Assembly (NCBI RefSeq): GCF_046600735.1
Contig: NZ_JBJMAW010000002.1
Coordinates: 124,001 to 188,000, forward strand
DNA from: Novilysobacter_A longmucuonensis
GTDB lineage: Bacteria > Pseudomonadota > Gammaproteobacteria > Xanthomonadales > Xanthomonadaceae
Reading direction: 5' to 3'
DNA: 64,000 bases
Shown: positions 26,620 to 36,423 of the stretch, one piece after another
How positions within the stretch are numbered: the first letter of the stretch is position 1
Layout of the letters: the number at the start of each line of letters is the position of its first letter
Position numbers and translations under genes: made by a program
Notes under the pieces: model-generated
The model's input: only the letters and a program-made list of their open reading frames with translations
What the model was told of the DNA's origin: nothing
The model's database searches: none

Positions 26620-27963
26620 ATGACCGGCGCAAAGGCAGGATATTCCGCGAACCGCACCTCCTGGCGCGGCTTGCGCAAGGGGACCCTGGTCCTGGCGGTG
26701 CTGCTTGCATTGCCCGATACCACCCGGGCGATCGACGTCGACTACGAAGTCGGCGTCGCGGTGCGGCACAGCGACAACATCAACCTCAGCCAAACAAATC
26801 CGATCGAGGACACGGTCCGCTCGCCGACGCTCTATTTCGAGGCCGCGCAGGTGGGTCGACGGATTCAGCTGGCCGCGCGCGGCGATTTGGAATACCTCGA
26901 TTACGCCAGCAACACCTTCGAGAACGAGCTTCGCGGGCGCTTCGCCGGCAGGCTCAACTTCAACGTGCTGCCCGAGCGCCTGGATTTCGTGGTGCAGGAC
27001 TACCTCAGCCGCCAGCCGATCGACCAGCTGGCCGCGTTCAATCCAGGCAACCAGCAGCAGATCAACGTATTCGTCGCCGGACCCAGCCTGTACACGCGCT
27101 TTGACGGCGTCACCCGCGGGCAGTTCGACCTGCGCTACAGCAACAGCTATGCCGAAGAAGACGAGGAGTTCGACAGCGACCGCTACAACGCCGCGGCACG
27201 CGTGCTGCGTGAGATGAGCTCCACATCGAGCCTGTCGGCGAACCTGGAGGCGACCGACGTCAGGTTCCAGCTCGAGGGAGGCGCCAGTGACTACCGGCGG
27301 TACGACGGCTATCTCGGCACCGCCGTGGAGCGGGACAAGGTCGATGTCGAGCTCGACCTGGGTTACTCGCGACTGGAACTGGACGACGGGTTCGAAGAAT
27401 CTTCACCGCTTGCCCGCGCCTCGGTGAACTGGCGTGTCACCCCACGCAGCCTGCTCGCCACGACCGTGCGCTACCACCTCACCGACGCCACCCAGTCACT
27501 GGTCACCCCGCTGGAAATCGATGCGAACCGCCGGCCTTTCGCCGATTTCATCGTTCCCGACGTGCAGGTCGAGCCCAACGTGTTCCGCGAGCGCCTGATC
27601 CGCGCGCGCTACCGGCACACCGGCGACCGGTTGACGTTGCAACTGGTGCCCTACCACCGCCGGATGCGCTACGTGGAGCAGGACGTGGTCGAGAGCCAGG
27701 ACCGCACCGGTGCGTTGCTCCTGGCCGATTACCGGCTGCGGCCGCGGCTCACGCTTTCGCTGGAGGGCGGCCGCGAAAAGCGCGAGTTCGTCCGGGTCGA
27801 CCGCGAAGATACCGACACCACGTTCAGCGTCTCCCTGGCCCACCGCTTCACCCGCAAGTGGACCGGACGGGTCGGGTTCCAGCGGCGCGACCGCGACAGC
27901 TCCGCCATCGGCCGCAGCTACGACTCCAACGCCGTGCTCCTCAGCGTGACCTATCAGCGCTGA
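26620..27963 (+). CDS. Outer-membrane beta-barrel protein of PEP-CTERM-associated type
   Basis: 447 residues. A signal peptide (GTLVLAVLLALPDTTRA) is followed by many amphipathic beta-strands with alternating aromatic/polar residues, such as FDLRYSNSYAEEDEEFDSDR and LSLEGGREKREFVRVDRED, and a C-terminal strand ending SVTYQR. The opening VDYEVGVAVRHSDNINLSQ is like the TIGR03016/PEP-CTERM-associated outer-membrane family. It probably replaces the Wza C-terminal pore or anchors the secretion complex. The C-terminal residue is Arg rather than the usual Phe/Trp. Confidence 0.82.
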   Translation: MTGAKAGYSANRTSWRGLRKGTLVLAVLLALPDTTRAIDVDYEVGVAVRHSDNINLSQTNPIEDTVRSPTLYFEAAQVGRRIQLAARGDLEYLDYASNTFENELRGRFAGRLNFNVLPERLDFVVQDYLSRQPIDQLAAFNPGNQQQINVFVAGPSLYTRFDGVTRGQFDLRYSNSYAEEDEEFDSDRYNAAARVLREMSSTSSLSANLEATDVRFQLEGGASDYRRYDGYLGTAVERDKVDVELDLGYSRLELDDGFEESSPLARASVNWRVTPRSLLATTVRYHLTDATQSLVTPLEIDANRRPFADFIVPDVQVEPNVFRERLIRARYRHTGDRLTLQLVPYHRRMRYVEQDVVESQDRTGALLLADYRLRPRLTLSLEGGREKREFVRVDREDTDTTFSVSLAHRFTRKWTGRVGFQRRDRDSSAIGRSYDSNAVLLSVTYQR

Positions 27964-28222
27964 GGCAGAGGGTTGCCGTGTTGTGGTGCAACGGCGCTCC
28001 GGGTACGCGCGTCCGCCCGGCAGCGCCCCGAAACGCCGCTCGCCCCAGCGCACCGGCGCCGGCGACTGGCTGGACCTGGCTCCGGTTTTGCCTGCACTGG
28101 CGCTTCTTCCTCCTGCACGCGCTCGATCGCACCGGCGCCCGCGCCCTTCCCCAACCCATCGGCGCGCCGACCGCCCACGCATCAGCGACCGCAAACGCGT
28201 CACGCACCGGAGACCTTGACCC

Positions 28223-29389
28223 ATGCTCGAACTGATCCTCTGGGGCGCAATCGGGATTCTCGGATACATCTACTTCGGATACCCGCTGCTGATCATCCTG
28301 CTCGGCAGAGTGTTCCGGCAGCGCGACGCACACAGCCGGGAACCCGCGCCGGAGGCCGCGCCCGCGGCCGCTCTGCCCTCGATCACGGTGATCATCACCG
28401 CCTACAACGAGGCGAAACACATCGCCGAGAAGATCCGCAACATCTTCGCGCTCGACTACCCGCACGACCGCCTGGACATCATCGTCGCCTCCGATGCCTC
28501 CAGCGACGCCACCGACGAAATCGTGCGCCAGTGCACCTCGGAGAAGGTGCGGCTGCTGCGGGTTGAGGGGCGTCAGGGCAAGACCGCCTGCCAGAACGCC
28601 GCGGCCAACGCCGCATCCGGCGATGTCCTGGTCTTCACCGATGCCACGACCACGCTGGGCAGCGACGCGCTGCAGGCCATCGCGCTCAGGTTTCGCGACC
28701 CGGAGGTGGGGTGCGTCGCCGGCCGCCTCACCTACATTTCCCGGCAGGACGATGCGACCGGCAAAGGCGGAACCTCGTACTGGGGTTATGAGACAGCATT
28801 GCGCGTGGCCGAGAGTTCGCTGGGCTCGTTGATCGGGGTTAGCGGCTGCCTCTACGGCGTGCGCCGGAGCGCCTATCGCGACATTCGCCCCGACCTGATC
28901 AGCGACTTCGTCATCGCCATGGTGATGCGCGAGCAGGACCTTCGCACGGTGCTGGAGCCGGCAGCGACCTGCACCGAGGAAACACTCGACCGTGCCGACC
29001 GCGAGCTGGCCATGCGCATCCGCGTGACGCTGCGCAGCCTGGTTGCATTGGCAACGCAGCGGCGTTTTCTGAATCCGCTGCGTTTCGGCACGTTCGCGTG
29101 GCAGCTGTGGTCGCACAAATTGCTGCGGTATCTGTCACCGGTGTTCTGGCTGTGCGCGTTGGCGGCCAACATCGCGCTCGCGAGCCGCGGCGAGTACGTA
29201 CTGCTGCTGGCGCTGCAAGTGCTGGCCCTGTCTGCGGGGCTGCTTGGTTTCCTGCAGCTGCCGGTACTCGGCAAGTCCCGCCTGCTGGCGCAGCCGTATT
29301 ACTTCGTACTGACCAACGTCGCCTCGGCGATCAGTCTGGTCAAGTTCATCCGGCGCGAAAAAGTCGTGACCTGGACGCCGCTGCGTTGA
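28223..29389 (+). CDS. Membrane glycosyltransferase, family 2
   Basis: 388 residues. An N-terminal membrane helix (LILWGAIGILGYIYFGYPLL) precedes a GT-A domain (SITVIITAYNEAKHIAEKI; DIIVASDASSDATDEIV; VLVFTDATTTLG). Two to four C-terminal helices follow (YLSPVFWLCALAANIAL; LLLALQVLALSAGLLGF). This is the layout of processive or polyprenyl-linked GT2 enzymes such as hyaluronan/EpsF-like synthases, but the QxxRW motif is not obvious. A 259-bp gap without a gene separates it from the barrel gene. Confidence 0.9.
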   Translation: MLELILWGAIGILGYIYFGYPLLIILLGRVFRQRDAHSREPAPEAAPAAALPSITVIITAYNEAKHIAEKIRNIFALDYPHDRLDIIVASDASSDATDEIVRQCTSEKVRLLRVEGRQGKTACQNAAANAASGDVLVFTDATTTLGSDALQAIALRFRDPEVGCVAGRLTYISRQDDATGKGGTSYWGYETALRVAESSLGSLIGVSGCLYGVRRSAYRDIRPDLISDFVIAMVMREQDLRTVLEPAATCTEETLDRADRELAMRIRVTLRSLVALATQRRFLNPLRFGTFAWQLWSHKLLRYLSPVFWLCALAANIALASRGEYVLLLALQVLALSAGLLGFLQLPVLGKSRLLAQPYYFVLTNVASAISLVKFIRREKVVTWTPLR

Positions 29390-29576
29390 GCGACGCGTCG
29401 GTGTGTCGCGCATCGGTACGGCGCGTGGGCGCGCGGAATCGATGAACGCCGGTGGGCGTTTCTTCCGAAGCACATGGCCTCGCAGGCTTCGCCGGGACGT
29501 TGTGTTGAGGACGAGCGGGACCGAAAGGCACGCACCGAAGCACTCACTGAACAACGCACCGCAACACGAGCAAAAC

Positions 29577-30899
29577 ATGCACACGATGGACGCGAAAAGC
29601 CGGGTGCACCAGTCGCCCGCGGAGCACTACAGCGAACTGGACCCACCAAGCCCGGCCGTGGTTCCACCCCGGCGCGTGCTGTACATGGTCTCGCTGTTCC
29701 CATCTTGGTCGGAGACCTTCATCGTGCGCGAGATCAGCGCACTGATCGAGGACGGCGTGGACGTGCGGATACTGTCGCTCAAGCGCCGTACGGAGGCGCT
29801 GGTGCACTCCGATGCCGCGGCGCTGCTGGAGCGGGTGCGCCAGCCGCAGGGATCCGGCGCAGGGCTGTGGAAGATCCTGCGGGCGCTGCTGACCCACCCG
29901 GTCCGGATTCTCGCTGCCGCCGCGACCATCGTCGCCGGCACGTGGCGCCAGCCAGGCGTGCTGCTGAAGTCGCTCGGCGCGCTTGCACGCGCGCTCGAGC
30001 ACCTGGAATGGCTGCGCCAGTTCGATCCCGAGCTGATCCACGCGCACTGGGCGAACTACCCCTCCACGGCGGCCTGGGCCCTGAGCAGGATCATCCGGCG
30101 CCCGTTCGGTTTCACCTCCCACGCCCACGATATTTTTGTCAACGGCCACCTGCTGCGGCGCAAGCTCCAGGACGCCGCGCTGGCGGTGACCATCTCGCGC
30201 CACAACGTCGAGTGGTTCGACCGGAACGTCTCCGCCACGGCACACGAGAAGCTGAAGGTGGTGCATTGCGGTGTCGACCTGCAACACATCGAGTGGCAAC
30301 CCGAAGGCCGCAATGGGCAACTCATCGTGGCGGTCGGCCGGCTCCATCCGATCAAGGGATTCGACACCCTGATCGAAGCACTCGCGCTGGCCTGGCGCGG
30401 CGGCGCGCGGTTCCGCTGCAGGATCATCGGCGAGGGGCCGCTGCGCGCCGAGCTCCAGGCGCTGGTGCACGCACGTGGCCTGGACGACTGCATCGAACTG
30501 GCCGGAGCGCAGCCGCAGGAAGTGGTGCGTGCCGCGCTGCGCGAGGCCGCCGTGTTCGCCCTGCCCAGCCAGGTGGCGGCCGATGGAGGACGCGACGGCA
30601 TCCCAGTGGCGCTGATGGAGGCGATGGCATCCGGCTGCGCGGTGGTGAGCTGCCGGACCTCCGGGATTCCCGAACTGATCAGCGATGGCCAGCAGGGCCT
30701 GCTGGTACCCGAGCGCGATGCACCGGTCCTGGCCGGCGCGCTGCAGCGGCTGCTGGGCGACGCGATACTGCGGCGCCGGCTCGCCAGTGCCGCGCGCCAA
30801 CGCGTCGAGCAGCAGTTCGACGCCCGCCACGAGGCCGGGAAGCTGCGTCGGCTGATGACCAACGCACTGACAGCGGAGGCCGCGACCGATGCCCGCTAA
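29577..30899 (+). CDS. Glycosyltransferase, family 4
   Basis: About 440 residues from MHTMDAKSRV; a longer frame starts at 29403 but its first 58 residues look non-coding. It has a GT-B fold with VLYMVSLFPSWSETFIVREI at the N-domain, IHAHWANYPSTAAWALS and FTSHAHDIFVNG, then the donor-binding half IVAVGRLHPIKGFDTLIEAL, RIIGEGPLRAELQAL and the EX7E-type region GIPVALMEAMASGCAVVS. It resembles colanic-acid WcaL-like transferases. It overlaps the next gene by 11 nt. Confidence 0.9.
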   Translation: MHTMDAKSRVHQSPAEHYSELDPPSPAVVPPRRVLYMVSLFPSWSETFIVREISALIEDGVDVRILSLKRRTEALVHSDAAALLERVRQPQGSGAGLWKILRALLTHPVRILAAAATIVAGTWRQPGVLLKSLGALARALEHLEWLRQFDPELIHAHWANYPSTAAWALSRIIRRPFGFTSHAHDIFVNGHLLRRKLQDAALAVTISRHNVEWFDRNVSATAHEKLKVVHCGVDLQHIEWQPEGRNGQLIVAVGRLHPIKGFDTLIEALALAWRGGARFRCRIIGEGPLRAELQALVHARGLDDCIELAGAQPQEVVRAALREAAVFALPSQVAADGGRDGIPVALMEAMASGCAVVSCRTSGIPELISDGQQGLLVPERDAPVLAGALQRLLGDAILRRRLASAARQRVEQQFDARHEAGKLRRLMTNALTAEAATDAR

Positions 30900-32112
30900 A
30901 CGGCTGCTGGTGGTGATCGACGAGATGGAGGTCGGCGGCAGCCAGCGTCAGATCGTGCACCTGTTGACCGGCCTGGATCGCAGCCGCTGGCAGCCGGAAG
31001 TTGCCTACTTCAGGAACGAGTCGTTCCTGGTCGGCCGGCTCGAAGCCGCCGGCATTCCGGTGCATCGACTGCCCAAGCGCGGCCGCTTCGACCCACATTT
31101 TCTGCGCCACTTCCACCGCCTGCTCCGCCAAGGCAACTACGACCTGGTGCATGCCTTTTCGCTGACAGCCGAGCTGTGGACGGTGGTGGCCAGCTGGCTA
31201 TGCCGGCGTCGCCCGCCGCTCATCGCCTCGGAGCGCAACCAGCAGCTCGGCAAGCCGGCGTGGTACTGGCCGGTCAAGCGCTTGGTGCTCTGGCGCAGCG
31301 CCGGGGTCATCGCCAACTCCGAGGCCGGCGCGCGCGTAACGGCGCAGCAGACCGGCCGATCGCTGGAATTTTTCGACACCATCGCCAACGGGGTGGAGGT
31401 CCTCGCGCGCCTCGGGCTTGCACAGCGCGAGATCCTGCGCGCGGAAGTAGGCGTGCCGGCCGGCCGCGTGTTCGCCTTGTTCGTGGGCCGCCTGGTGCCG
31501 CAGAAGAACCTGCCATGCCTGATCAGGGCCATGGCCATGTTGCCGCCGAGCCAGCGGCCGTGGCTGGGGCTGGTCGGCGACGGTCCGCTGCGCCGCCAGG
31601 CCCAGCGGATGGCGACCGCGTCCGGGGTCGCGCTGGACATGCGCTTCTTCGGCGAGCGCGACGACGCCACAAGGCTGATGCAGGGCGCGGACTTCCTGGT
31701 GCTGCCGTCGCACTTCGAGGGGCTGTCCAACGCCCTGCTGGAGGCGATGGCGGCCGGCTGCCCGGCGATCGCCTCGGCGGTCGGCGGCACCCCCGAACTG
31801 ATCGAGCACGAGCGTACCGGCCTGCTGTTCGCCGCGGACGACGCCCACGGCCTGGCATCAAACATGGCCAGGCTCTGCGCAGACGGCGCTATCCGATCGA
31901 AGCTGTCACTGCAGGCGCGCGACTATGTCGGACGCACCTACGGAATCGCCGCGATGGTCGCCGCCACGGTGGCGGTGTACGAGCGTTGCCTGGCGCCCAC
32001 CTCGCGCCGCCCGGCCAGGCCGGACCCGCCCTCGGCACCGGCCAGGAACGAGCCACCGCCGGACGCGAGCCCGGCGTCGGCCAAACCGAACAATGCGGAG
32101 TTGCACCGATGA
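30889..32112 (+). CDS. Glycosyltransferase, family 4
   Basis: 407 residues, GT-B fold. Blocks are LVVIDEMEVGGSQRQIVHLL, LVHAFSLTAELWTVV, LFVGRLVPQKNLPCLIRAM, LVGDGPLRRQAQRM and HFEGLSNALLEAMAAGCPAI (EX7E region). About 35 Pro/Ala-rich residues trail the fold (TSRRPARPDPPSAPARN). It overlaps both neighbours (11 nt upstream, ATGA downstream), so the three family-4 enzymes are translationally coupled and probably act successively on one lipid-linked repeat unit. Confidence 0.9.
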   Translation: MPAKRLLVVIDEMEVGGSQRQIVHLLTGLDRSRWQPEVAYFRNESFLVGRLEAAGIPVHRLPKRGRFDPHFLRHFHRLLRQGNYDLVHAFSLTAELWTVVASWLCRRRPPLIASERNQQLGKPAWYWPVKRLVLWRSAGVIANSEAGARVTAQQTGRSLEFFDTIANGVEVLARLGLAQREILRAEVGVPAGRVFALFVGRLVPQKNLPCLIRAMAMLPPSQRPWLGLVGDGPLRRQAQRMATASGVALDMRFFGERDDATRLMQGADFLVLPSHFEGLSNALLEAMAAGCPAIASAVGGTPELIEHERTGLLFAADDAHGLASNMARLCADGAIRSKLSLQARDYVGRTYGIAAMVAATVAVYERCLAPTSRRPARPDPPSAPARNEPPPDASPASAKPNNAELHR

Positions 32113-33296
32113 CTGACCCCCGCCCGCCGCTGCACGTCCTGATGCTGCTGGACGCCGCTTACCCGCCGCTGCAGGGCGGCGGCACGGAAATGCAGGTCCG
32201 CACGCTGTCCAGGGCGTTGCGCGCGCGGGGCCATCGGGTGACGGTGCTCGCGCCGTTGACTCCAGGCGGCGTGCAACAGCGCGCCGGGCGCCTGGATGGC
32301 GTGCCGGTCTGCCGGCTGCCGTATCCGCGCCTGCATCTGGTCGGCGGGGTGTGGCTGATGATCCGCCTGTTCCTGTTCCTGATTTCCAGGCGCGATCGCT
32401 ACGACGCCTGGCACGTGCATTCTCCGCGCCGGCTCGGCGCGGTGGCAGCCCTGCTCGGAAGCTGGCTCGCCAAACCCCAGGTCGTGGTCAAGGTCGCCAG
32501 TGCGACCGAGTTCGAAAGCGGCACGCTGGCGCCACGTCCATCCGCCTTGAATCGATCGCTTTACCTATGCCTGCGACGCGCGGATGCGTGGCAGGCGATC
32601 AGCGGCAGGATCGGCAGAGCGCTCGCGGCGCGGGGCATCCCGCCGCACCGCATCGCGGCGATTCCCAATGCGGTCGACCTGTCCCGATTCAACGCGTCCG
32701 CCGGCACCGGCAGTGAGCACCCGCGTTTCGTGTTCATCGGTAGACTGGTCACCGCCAAGAACCTGTTCATGCTGCTGGAGGCGTTTGCCGAACTGTTGCG
32801 GGTGCATCCGGGTGCGCAGTTGCGCATCGTCGGCGGCGGACCACTGGAGGCGGCGCTGAAGCAACGCGCGCACGTGCTGGACATCGAGTCAGGCGTCGAA
32901 TTCACCGGGCACCGCAGCGACGTCGAGCGATTGCTGGCCGACGCTGATTTCGGGGTGCTGCCCTCCACCGTCGAAGGTCTGTCCAACACCCTGCTCGAAT
33001 GCATGGCCAGCGGGCTGCCGATGATCGCCAGCCGCATCAGCGGCAGCGAGGACCTGGTCCGTACCGGTATCAACGGCTGGCTGTTCGAGCCGGGCGACCG
33101 CGCTGAACTGACGCGCTGCCTGATCGAGGCGGCATCGCTTGCGCCGCAACGGCGTCGCGAACTGGGTGAACAGGCGCGCGCCGCGATCGAGCGCCACGCC
33201 AGTCTGGACAGCGTGCTCGAGCGCATGCTGCCGTTCTACCGCGGCGCGCCCACGGCGGCGCGCAGCCGGATGTCCGCGGCCAGCGAAAGGGTTTGA
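32109..33296 (+). CDS. Glycosyltransferase, family 4
   Basis: 395 residues, GT-B fold. The glycine-rich acceptor loop is YPPLQGGGTEMQVRTLSRAL. The C-domain has FVFIGRLVTAKNLFMLLEAF, RIVGGGPLEAALKQ and STVEGLSNTLLECMASGLPM. A hydrophobic stretch (VWLMIRLFLFLISR) may anchor it to the membrane. It is coupled to the previous gene by an ATGA overlap and is followed 2 bp later by the ligase/polymerase gene. Confidence 0.9.
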   Translation: MTDPRPPLHVLMLLDAAYPPLQGGGTEMQVRTLSRALRARGHRVTVLAPLTPGGVQQRAGRLDGVPVCRLPYPRLHLVGGVWLMIRLFLFLISRRDRYDAWHVHSPRRLGAVAALLGSWLAKPQVVVKVASATEFESGTLAPRPSALNRSLYLCLRRADAWQAISGRIGRALAARGIPPHRIAAIPNAVDLSRFNASAGTGSEHPRFVFIGRLVTAKNLFMLLEAFAELLRVHPGAQLRIVGGGPLEAALKQRAHVLDIESGVEFTGHRSDVERLLADADFGVLPSTVEGLSNTLLECMASGLPMIASRISGSEDLVRTGINGWLFEPGDRAELTRCLIEAASLAPQRRRELGEQARAAIERHASLDSVLERMLPFYRGAPTAARSRMSAASERV

Positions 33297-33298
33297 AC

Positions 33299-34657
33299 AT
33301 GCTTCGACTGCTGTTCGCCATCGCCATAGTGCTGCTGCCCAACGCGCTGCACGTCTCGGTCGATACGGGGATCCCCGGTCTGAACTTCAGCAACCTGCTG
33401 TTGCTGGTGTTGATCGGTGCGCTGCTCATCAGCGCGAAGGAGCCCAGGCCGGCGCTGGCCGGGCCGGGGTATCTATCGGCGCCGTTGATCGCGCTGTTCC
33501 TCGTGCTGGGGCTGGGATTTGTGATCGCCCAATGGAGCGAGCCAGGCGATCTGATGGAGGACCTGACCCGCCTGAAGAACGCGATCTTCTATCCGATCTT
33601 GTACTTCGTGTACCGGCGCTGCCGGCTGGGCCTGAAAGCCACACGCCAGTTGATCATGCTGGTTCTGCTGGTAGCCGTGGTCGCGGGTCTGGAGGCGGTC
33701 TACCAGGGCGTCCAGTTCGGGCTCGGGCAATATGTCGACAGCGAGCGGGCCTCCGGTCCGTTCGGCGGGCCCGAAATGGCCAATCGTGCAGGCGTGTTCT
33801 ATGCCTTTTTCCTGCCGTTGCTGGCTGCGGCGGCAGTGCTGATGACCCGGCCCAAAGCGGTGCGTATGGCCGCGATCGGCGGCTGCGTCGTGCTGGCCGC
33901 GGCGATCATGCTGACCTACTCGCGGCAGTCCTACCTGATTGCCGTGTTCGGGCTGCTGATGCTGCTGATGCACCTGATGCGCCGCAAAGCCATGGTCGCG
34001 ATGGTGGCCGGACTCATGTTGCTGGTGTCGGTCGGGCTGTTTCCCGACAGCGTCGTCCAGCGCGTGCAGGAAACCCGGCAGGTCGACGCCGCCGGAGCGG
34101 CAACCCTGGACTCGAGCACCGCCAGCCGTTTCGACATCTGGAGCGGCGCCGTAAAGATGTGGAGCGACCACCCGGCTGGGGTCGGCCTGGGCCGCTTTGC
34201 CACCAACATCGGCGAGTATTCCAGCCATGTCGGCATGGACGCGCACAACACCTACGTGTTGATGCTGGCCGAGACCGGCCCGCTGGGACTGGCGGCGCTG
34301 CTGTGGGTGTTCTGGCGTCTTTGGGGCCTGGGGCGACGATTGCGCGAATCGGCCGCCAGCACCGACCTGGAAGCGCAAGCGCTGGCGCTGGGTTTCAGGA
34401 TCGCGGTGGTTTCAGTGGCATTGAGCAATATCTATGGCAGCGCGTTCTTCGAGGGCCTGATCATGGCGAGCTTCTGGGTGCTGTGCGGCCTGCTCGAGCG
34501 CTACTACGCGCTCAAGGCACATGCCGCGAACGAACTGGCCGAGGAACAGCAGCCGGCTGAGCCGGTCGGGATTCGCGACCGCTTTCCGCTGGCGGCCCGC
34601 GCCCTGCCGGGTGCGGGGCGACCCTTCCGCACCGCTCCGAGGACCTATCCGCGATGA
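33299..34657 (+). CDS. O-antigen ligase/polymerase-like membrane protein (Wzy/WaaL fold)
   Basis: 452 residues with about ten hydrophobic helices. The start ATG at 33299 follows an AAAGGG Shine-Dalgarno; a TTG two codons earlier is less likely. The Wzy_C motif region reads SRFDIWSGAVKMWSDHPAGV then GMDAHNTYVLMLAETGPLGL, the conserved HN-Y and ETG-LG blocks of the large periplasmic loop. It probably polymerises the repeat unit (Wzy-type), given the Wzx-like flippase and Wzz-like protein in the same locus, but a ligase role cannot be excluded. Its stop overlaps the next start (ATGA). Confidence 0.88.
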   Translation: MLRLLFAIAIVLLPNALHVSVDTGIPGLNFSNLLLLVLIGALLISAKEPRPALAGPGYLSAPLIALFLVLGLGFVIAQWSEPGDLMEDLTRLKNAIFYPILYFVYRRCRLGLKATRQLIMLVLLVAVVAGLEAVYQGVQFGLGQYVDSERASGPFGGPEMANRAGVFYAFFLPLLAAAAVLMTRPKAVRMAAIGGCVVLAAAIMLTYSRQSYLIAVFGLLMLLMHLMRRKAMVAMVAGLMLLVSVGLFPDSVVQRVQETRQVDAAGAATLDSSTASRFDIWSGAVKMWSDHPAGVGLGRFATNIGEYSSHVGMDAHNTYVLMLAETGPLGLAALLWVFWRLWGLGRRLRESAASTDLEAQALALGFRIAVVSVALSNIYGSAFFEGLIMASFWVLCGLLERYYALKAHAANELAEEQQPAEPVGIRDRFPLAARALPGAGRPFRTAPRTYPR

Positions 34658-36423
34658 CGAACGACCGGCTGCCGACGCCTGCGCTTCGCCGCGCAACCGC
34701 CAGTGGGCCGGGCCGCCGCCGGCCGCAGCGGCGTGGCGCGCTGCTCGTACATGCGCTCGCGGTGATGGCACTGAGCAGTCTGGGTGCGTGTGCCGCCGAA
34801 AACGCTTTCACCGGCGAGGGCGACGAACTGGTCGAACTCGATTCGAGTGCTTCGCAGGCGGCCGCTTCGCATGCGGCGGCGTCGCACGCCGCTGCCTCGG
34901 CGGCGGTAGCGAACGCCCTGCCTAAGACCTCCCGCCGCCGCTCTGCGTCGTCCGAGATCGATTCGACCACCTGGTACGTGCGCGTCGATGGCGGCGACGC
35001 GGACCAATGCACCGGTCGTGCCGATGCGGCCTATCCCGGCAGCGGCACCGGTGAGGCCTGTGCCTGGAAGCATCCGTTCTTCGCCCTGTCGCCCGATGGC
35101 GCCATCCGCATCGCCGGCGGCGACACCCTGCTGATCGGCAGCGGCGACTACATGATGGGCCGCGGTGCTCCGGGCGCCGGCGAATGCTCCGGCAAGGACT
35201 GCCATATGCCACCGGTCCCCAGTGGCCCCACCGCCACCACCCCGACCCGCATCCTGGGCGACTCCCGGTCGGCGCCGCCCGTGCTGTGGGGTTCGGGCGG
35301 CGCCGACCGAATCCTCAACCTGGAGGGCAGCTCGAACGTCGAGATCGGCATATTGGACGTCACCGACCGGGACGATTGCGTGCACAACCATTCCGCCGCG
35401 GGCGCGGACTGCCCGGCCCGGGGCAGCGGACACTGGGCCGGGGCCGGCCTGTTCGCCCGCGCCTCGCGCAATGTCCGGCTGCACGACCTGCGCATCCACG
35501 GTATGGCCCAGCAAGGTATCCGCGCCGGCGGCCTGAGCGACTGGACGTTGGAGCGGGTCAAGCTCATCGCCAACGGCCGTGCCGGCTGGGATGGCAATGT
35601 CGGTGACGACGGCTCCAACTCGGGCCGGATCGTGCTGCGCGAGATCGAGATCGGGTGGAACGGCTGTGGCGAGCGCTGGAAAACCGGTGAGCCATGGGCC
35701 TGCTGGGCGCAAAAGACCGGCGGCTACGGCGACGGCCTGGGCACCACCGAGACCGGCGGCCACTGGTTGGTCGAGGACGCCTACATCCACCACAACACCT
35801 CCGACGGGCTGGACCTGCGCTACATGGACGGCAAGGACTCCACCCACGTAACCGTGCGCCGCACCCATGCGGTCGCCAATGCCGGCAACCAGGTCAAGGT
35901 CCGCGGCAACGCCACCATCGAGAATTCAGTGCTGGTCAGCCAGTGCGCCTACTTCAGAGGCAAGCACTTCATGGTCGAGGGCGACCACTGCCGCGCCGGT
36001 GGCAACACCCTGCAACTGGTCCCGACTTCCAACGACACCATCAGCGTGCGCCACAACACCATCACCGGCGAAGGCGGCGTGCTGATCGGTGCCAACGAGG
36101 GCGACAGCAGCAACCGGATCGATATCCGCAACAACGTGCTGATCGGCTTCCCGACCTTCCGCAACCCCGACGTCCGGAGCGCGGTCTACTACGCCAACGA
36201 TGCCCCGGCCCGGGTCAACTGGGATGGCAACCTGGTCTGGAACGTCAAGCGCGGCAAGTGCCCCGAGGGCAGCATCTGCGATCAGGATCCGAAGCTGGCC
36301 AACATGACGCTGCCGGGCTTCGATGCCGAGCCGCTGCCCGGCAGCCCGGTGATCGACCGCGTCTCACCGCCGCCACGCCGCCCGCACGGCCCGCCGCGAC
36401 CGCAGGGTTCGCAGCCCCGCTAG
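34654..36423 (+). CDS. Right-handed beta-helix repeat lipoprotein
   Basis: 589 residues. After an Arg-rich leader comes a hydrophobic stretch with lipobox MALSSLGAC (Cys near 46), so it is a predicted lipoprotein. A low-complexity spacer (AAASHAAASHAAAS) and an RRR linker lead to a beta-helix region (about 105-570) with conserved CTGRADAAYPGSG, ACAWKHPFFALSP, GILDVTDRDDCVHNH, EIGWNGCGERWKTGEPWACW and VEDAYIHHNTSDGLDLRYMD. Parallel beta-helix proteins of polysaccharide loci are often lyases or epimerases; catalytic residues cannot be assigned here. It is a diverged paralogue of the genes at 37270 and 40853 and is translationally coupled to the Wzy-like gene. Confidence 0.88.
   Translation: MTNDRLPTPALRRATASGPGRRRPQRRGALLVHALAVMALSSLGACAAENAFTGEGDELVELDSSASQAAASHAAASHAAASAAVANALPKTSRRRSASSEIDSTTWYVRVDGGDADQCTGRADAAYPGSGTGEACAWKHPFFALSPDGAIRIAGGDTLLIGSGDYMMGRGAPGAGECSGKDCHMPPVPSGPTATTPTRILGDSRSAPPVLWGSGGADRILNLEGSSNVEIGILDVTDRDDCVHNHSAAGADCPARGSGHWAGAGLFARASRNVRLHDLRIHGMAQQGIRAGGLSDWTLERVKLIANGRAGWDGNVGDDGSNSGRIVLREIEIGWNGCGERWKTGEPWACWAQKTGGYGDGLGTTETGGHWLVEDAYIHHNTSDGLDLRYMDGKDSTHVTVRRTHAVANAGNQVKVRGNATIENSVLVSQCAYFRGKHFMVEGDHCRAGGNTLQLVPTSNDTISVRHNTITGEGGVLIGANEGDSSNRIDIRNNVLIGFPTFRNPDVRSAVYYANDAPARVNWDGNLVWNVKRGKCPEGSICDQDPKLANMTLPGFDAEPLPGSPVIDRVSPPPRRPHGPPRPQGSQPR

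Noticed and set aside
24360..26723. 787-residue open frame on the minus strand opposite the chain-length and kinase-like genes
   Set aside because: High-GC shadow: composition is His/Arg/Gln-rich, it has no recognisable domain, and the plus-strand frames encode clear protein families.
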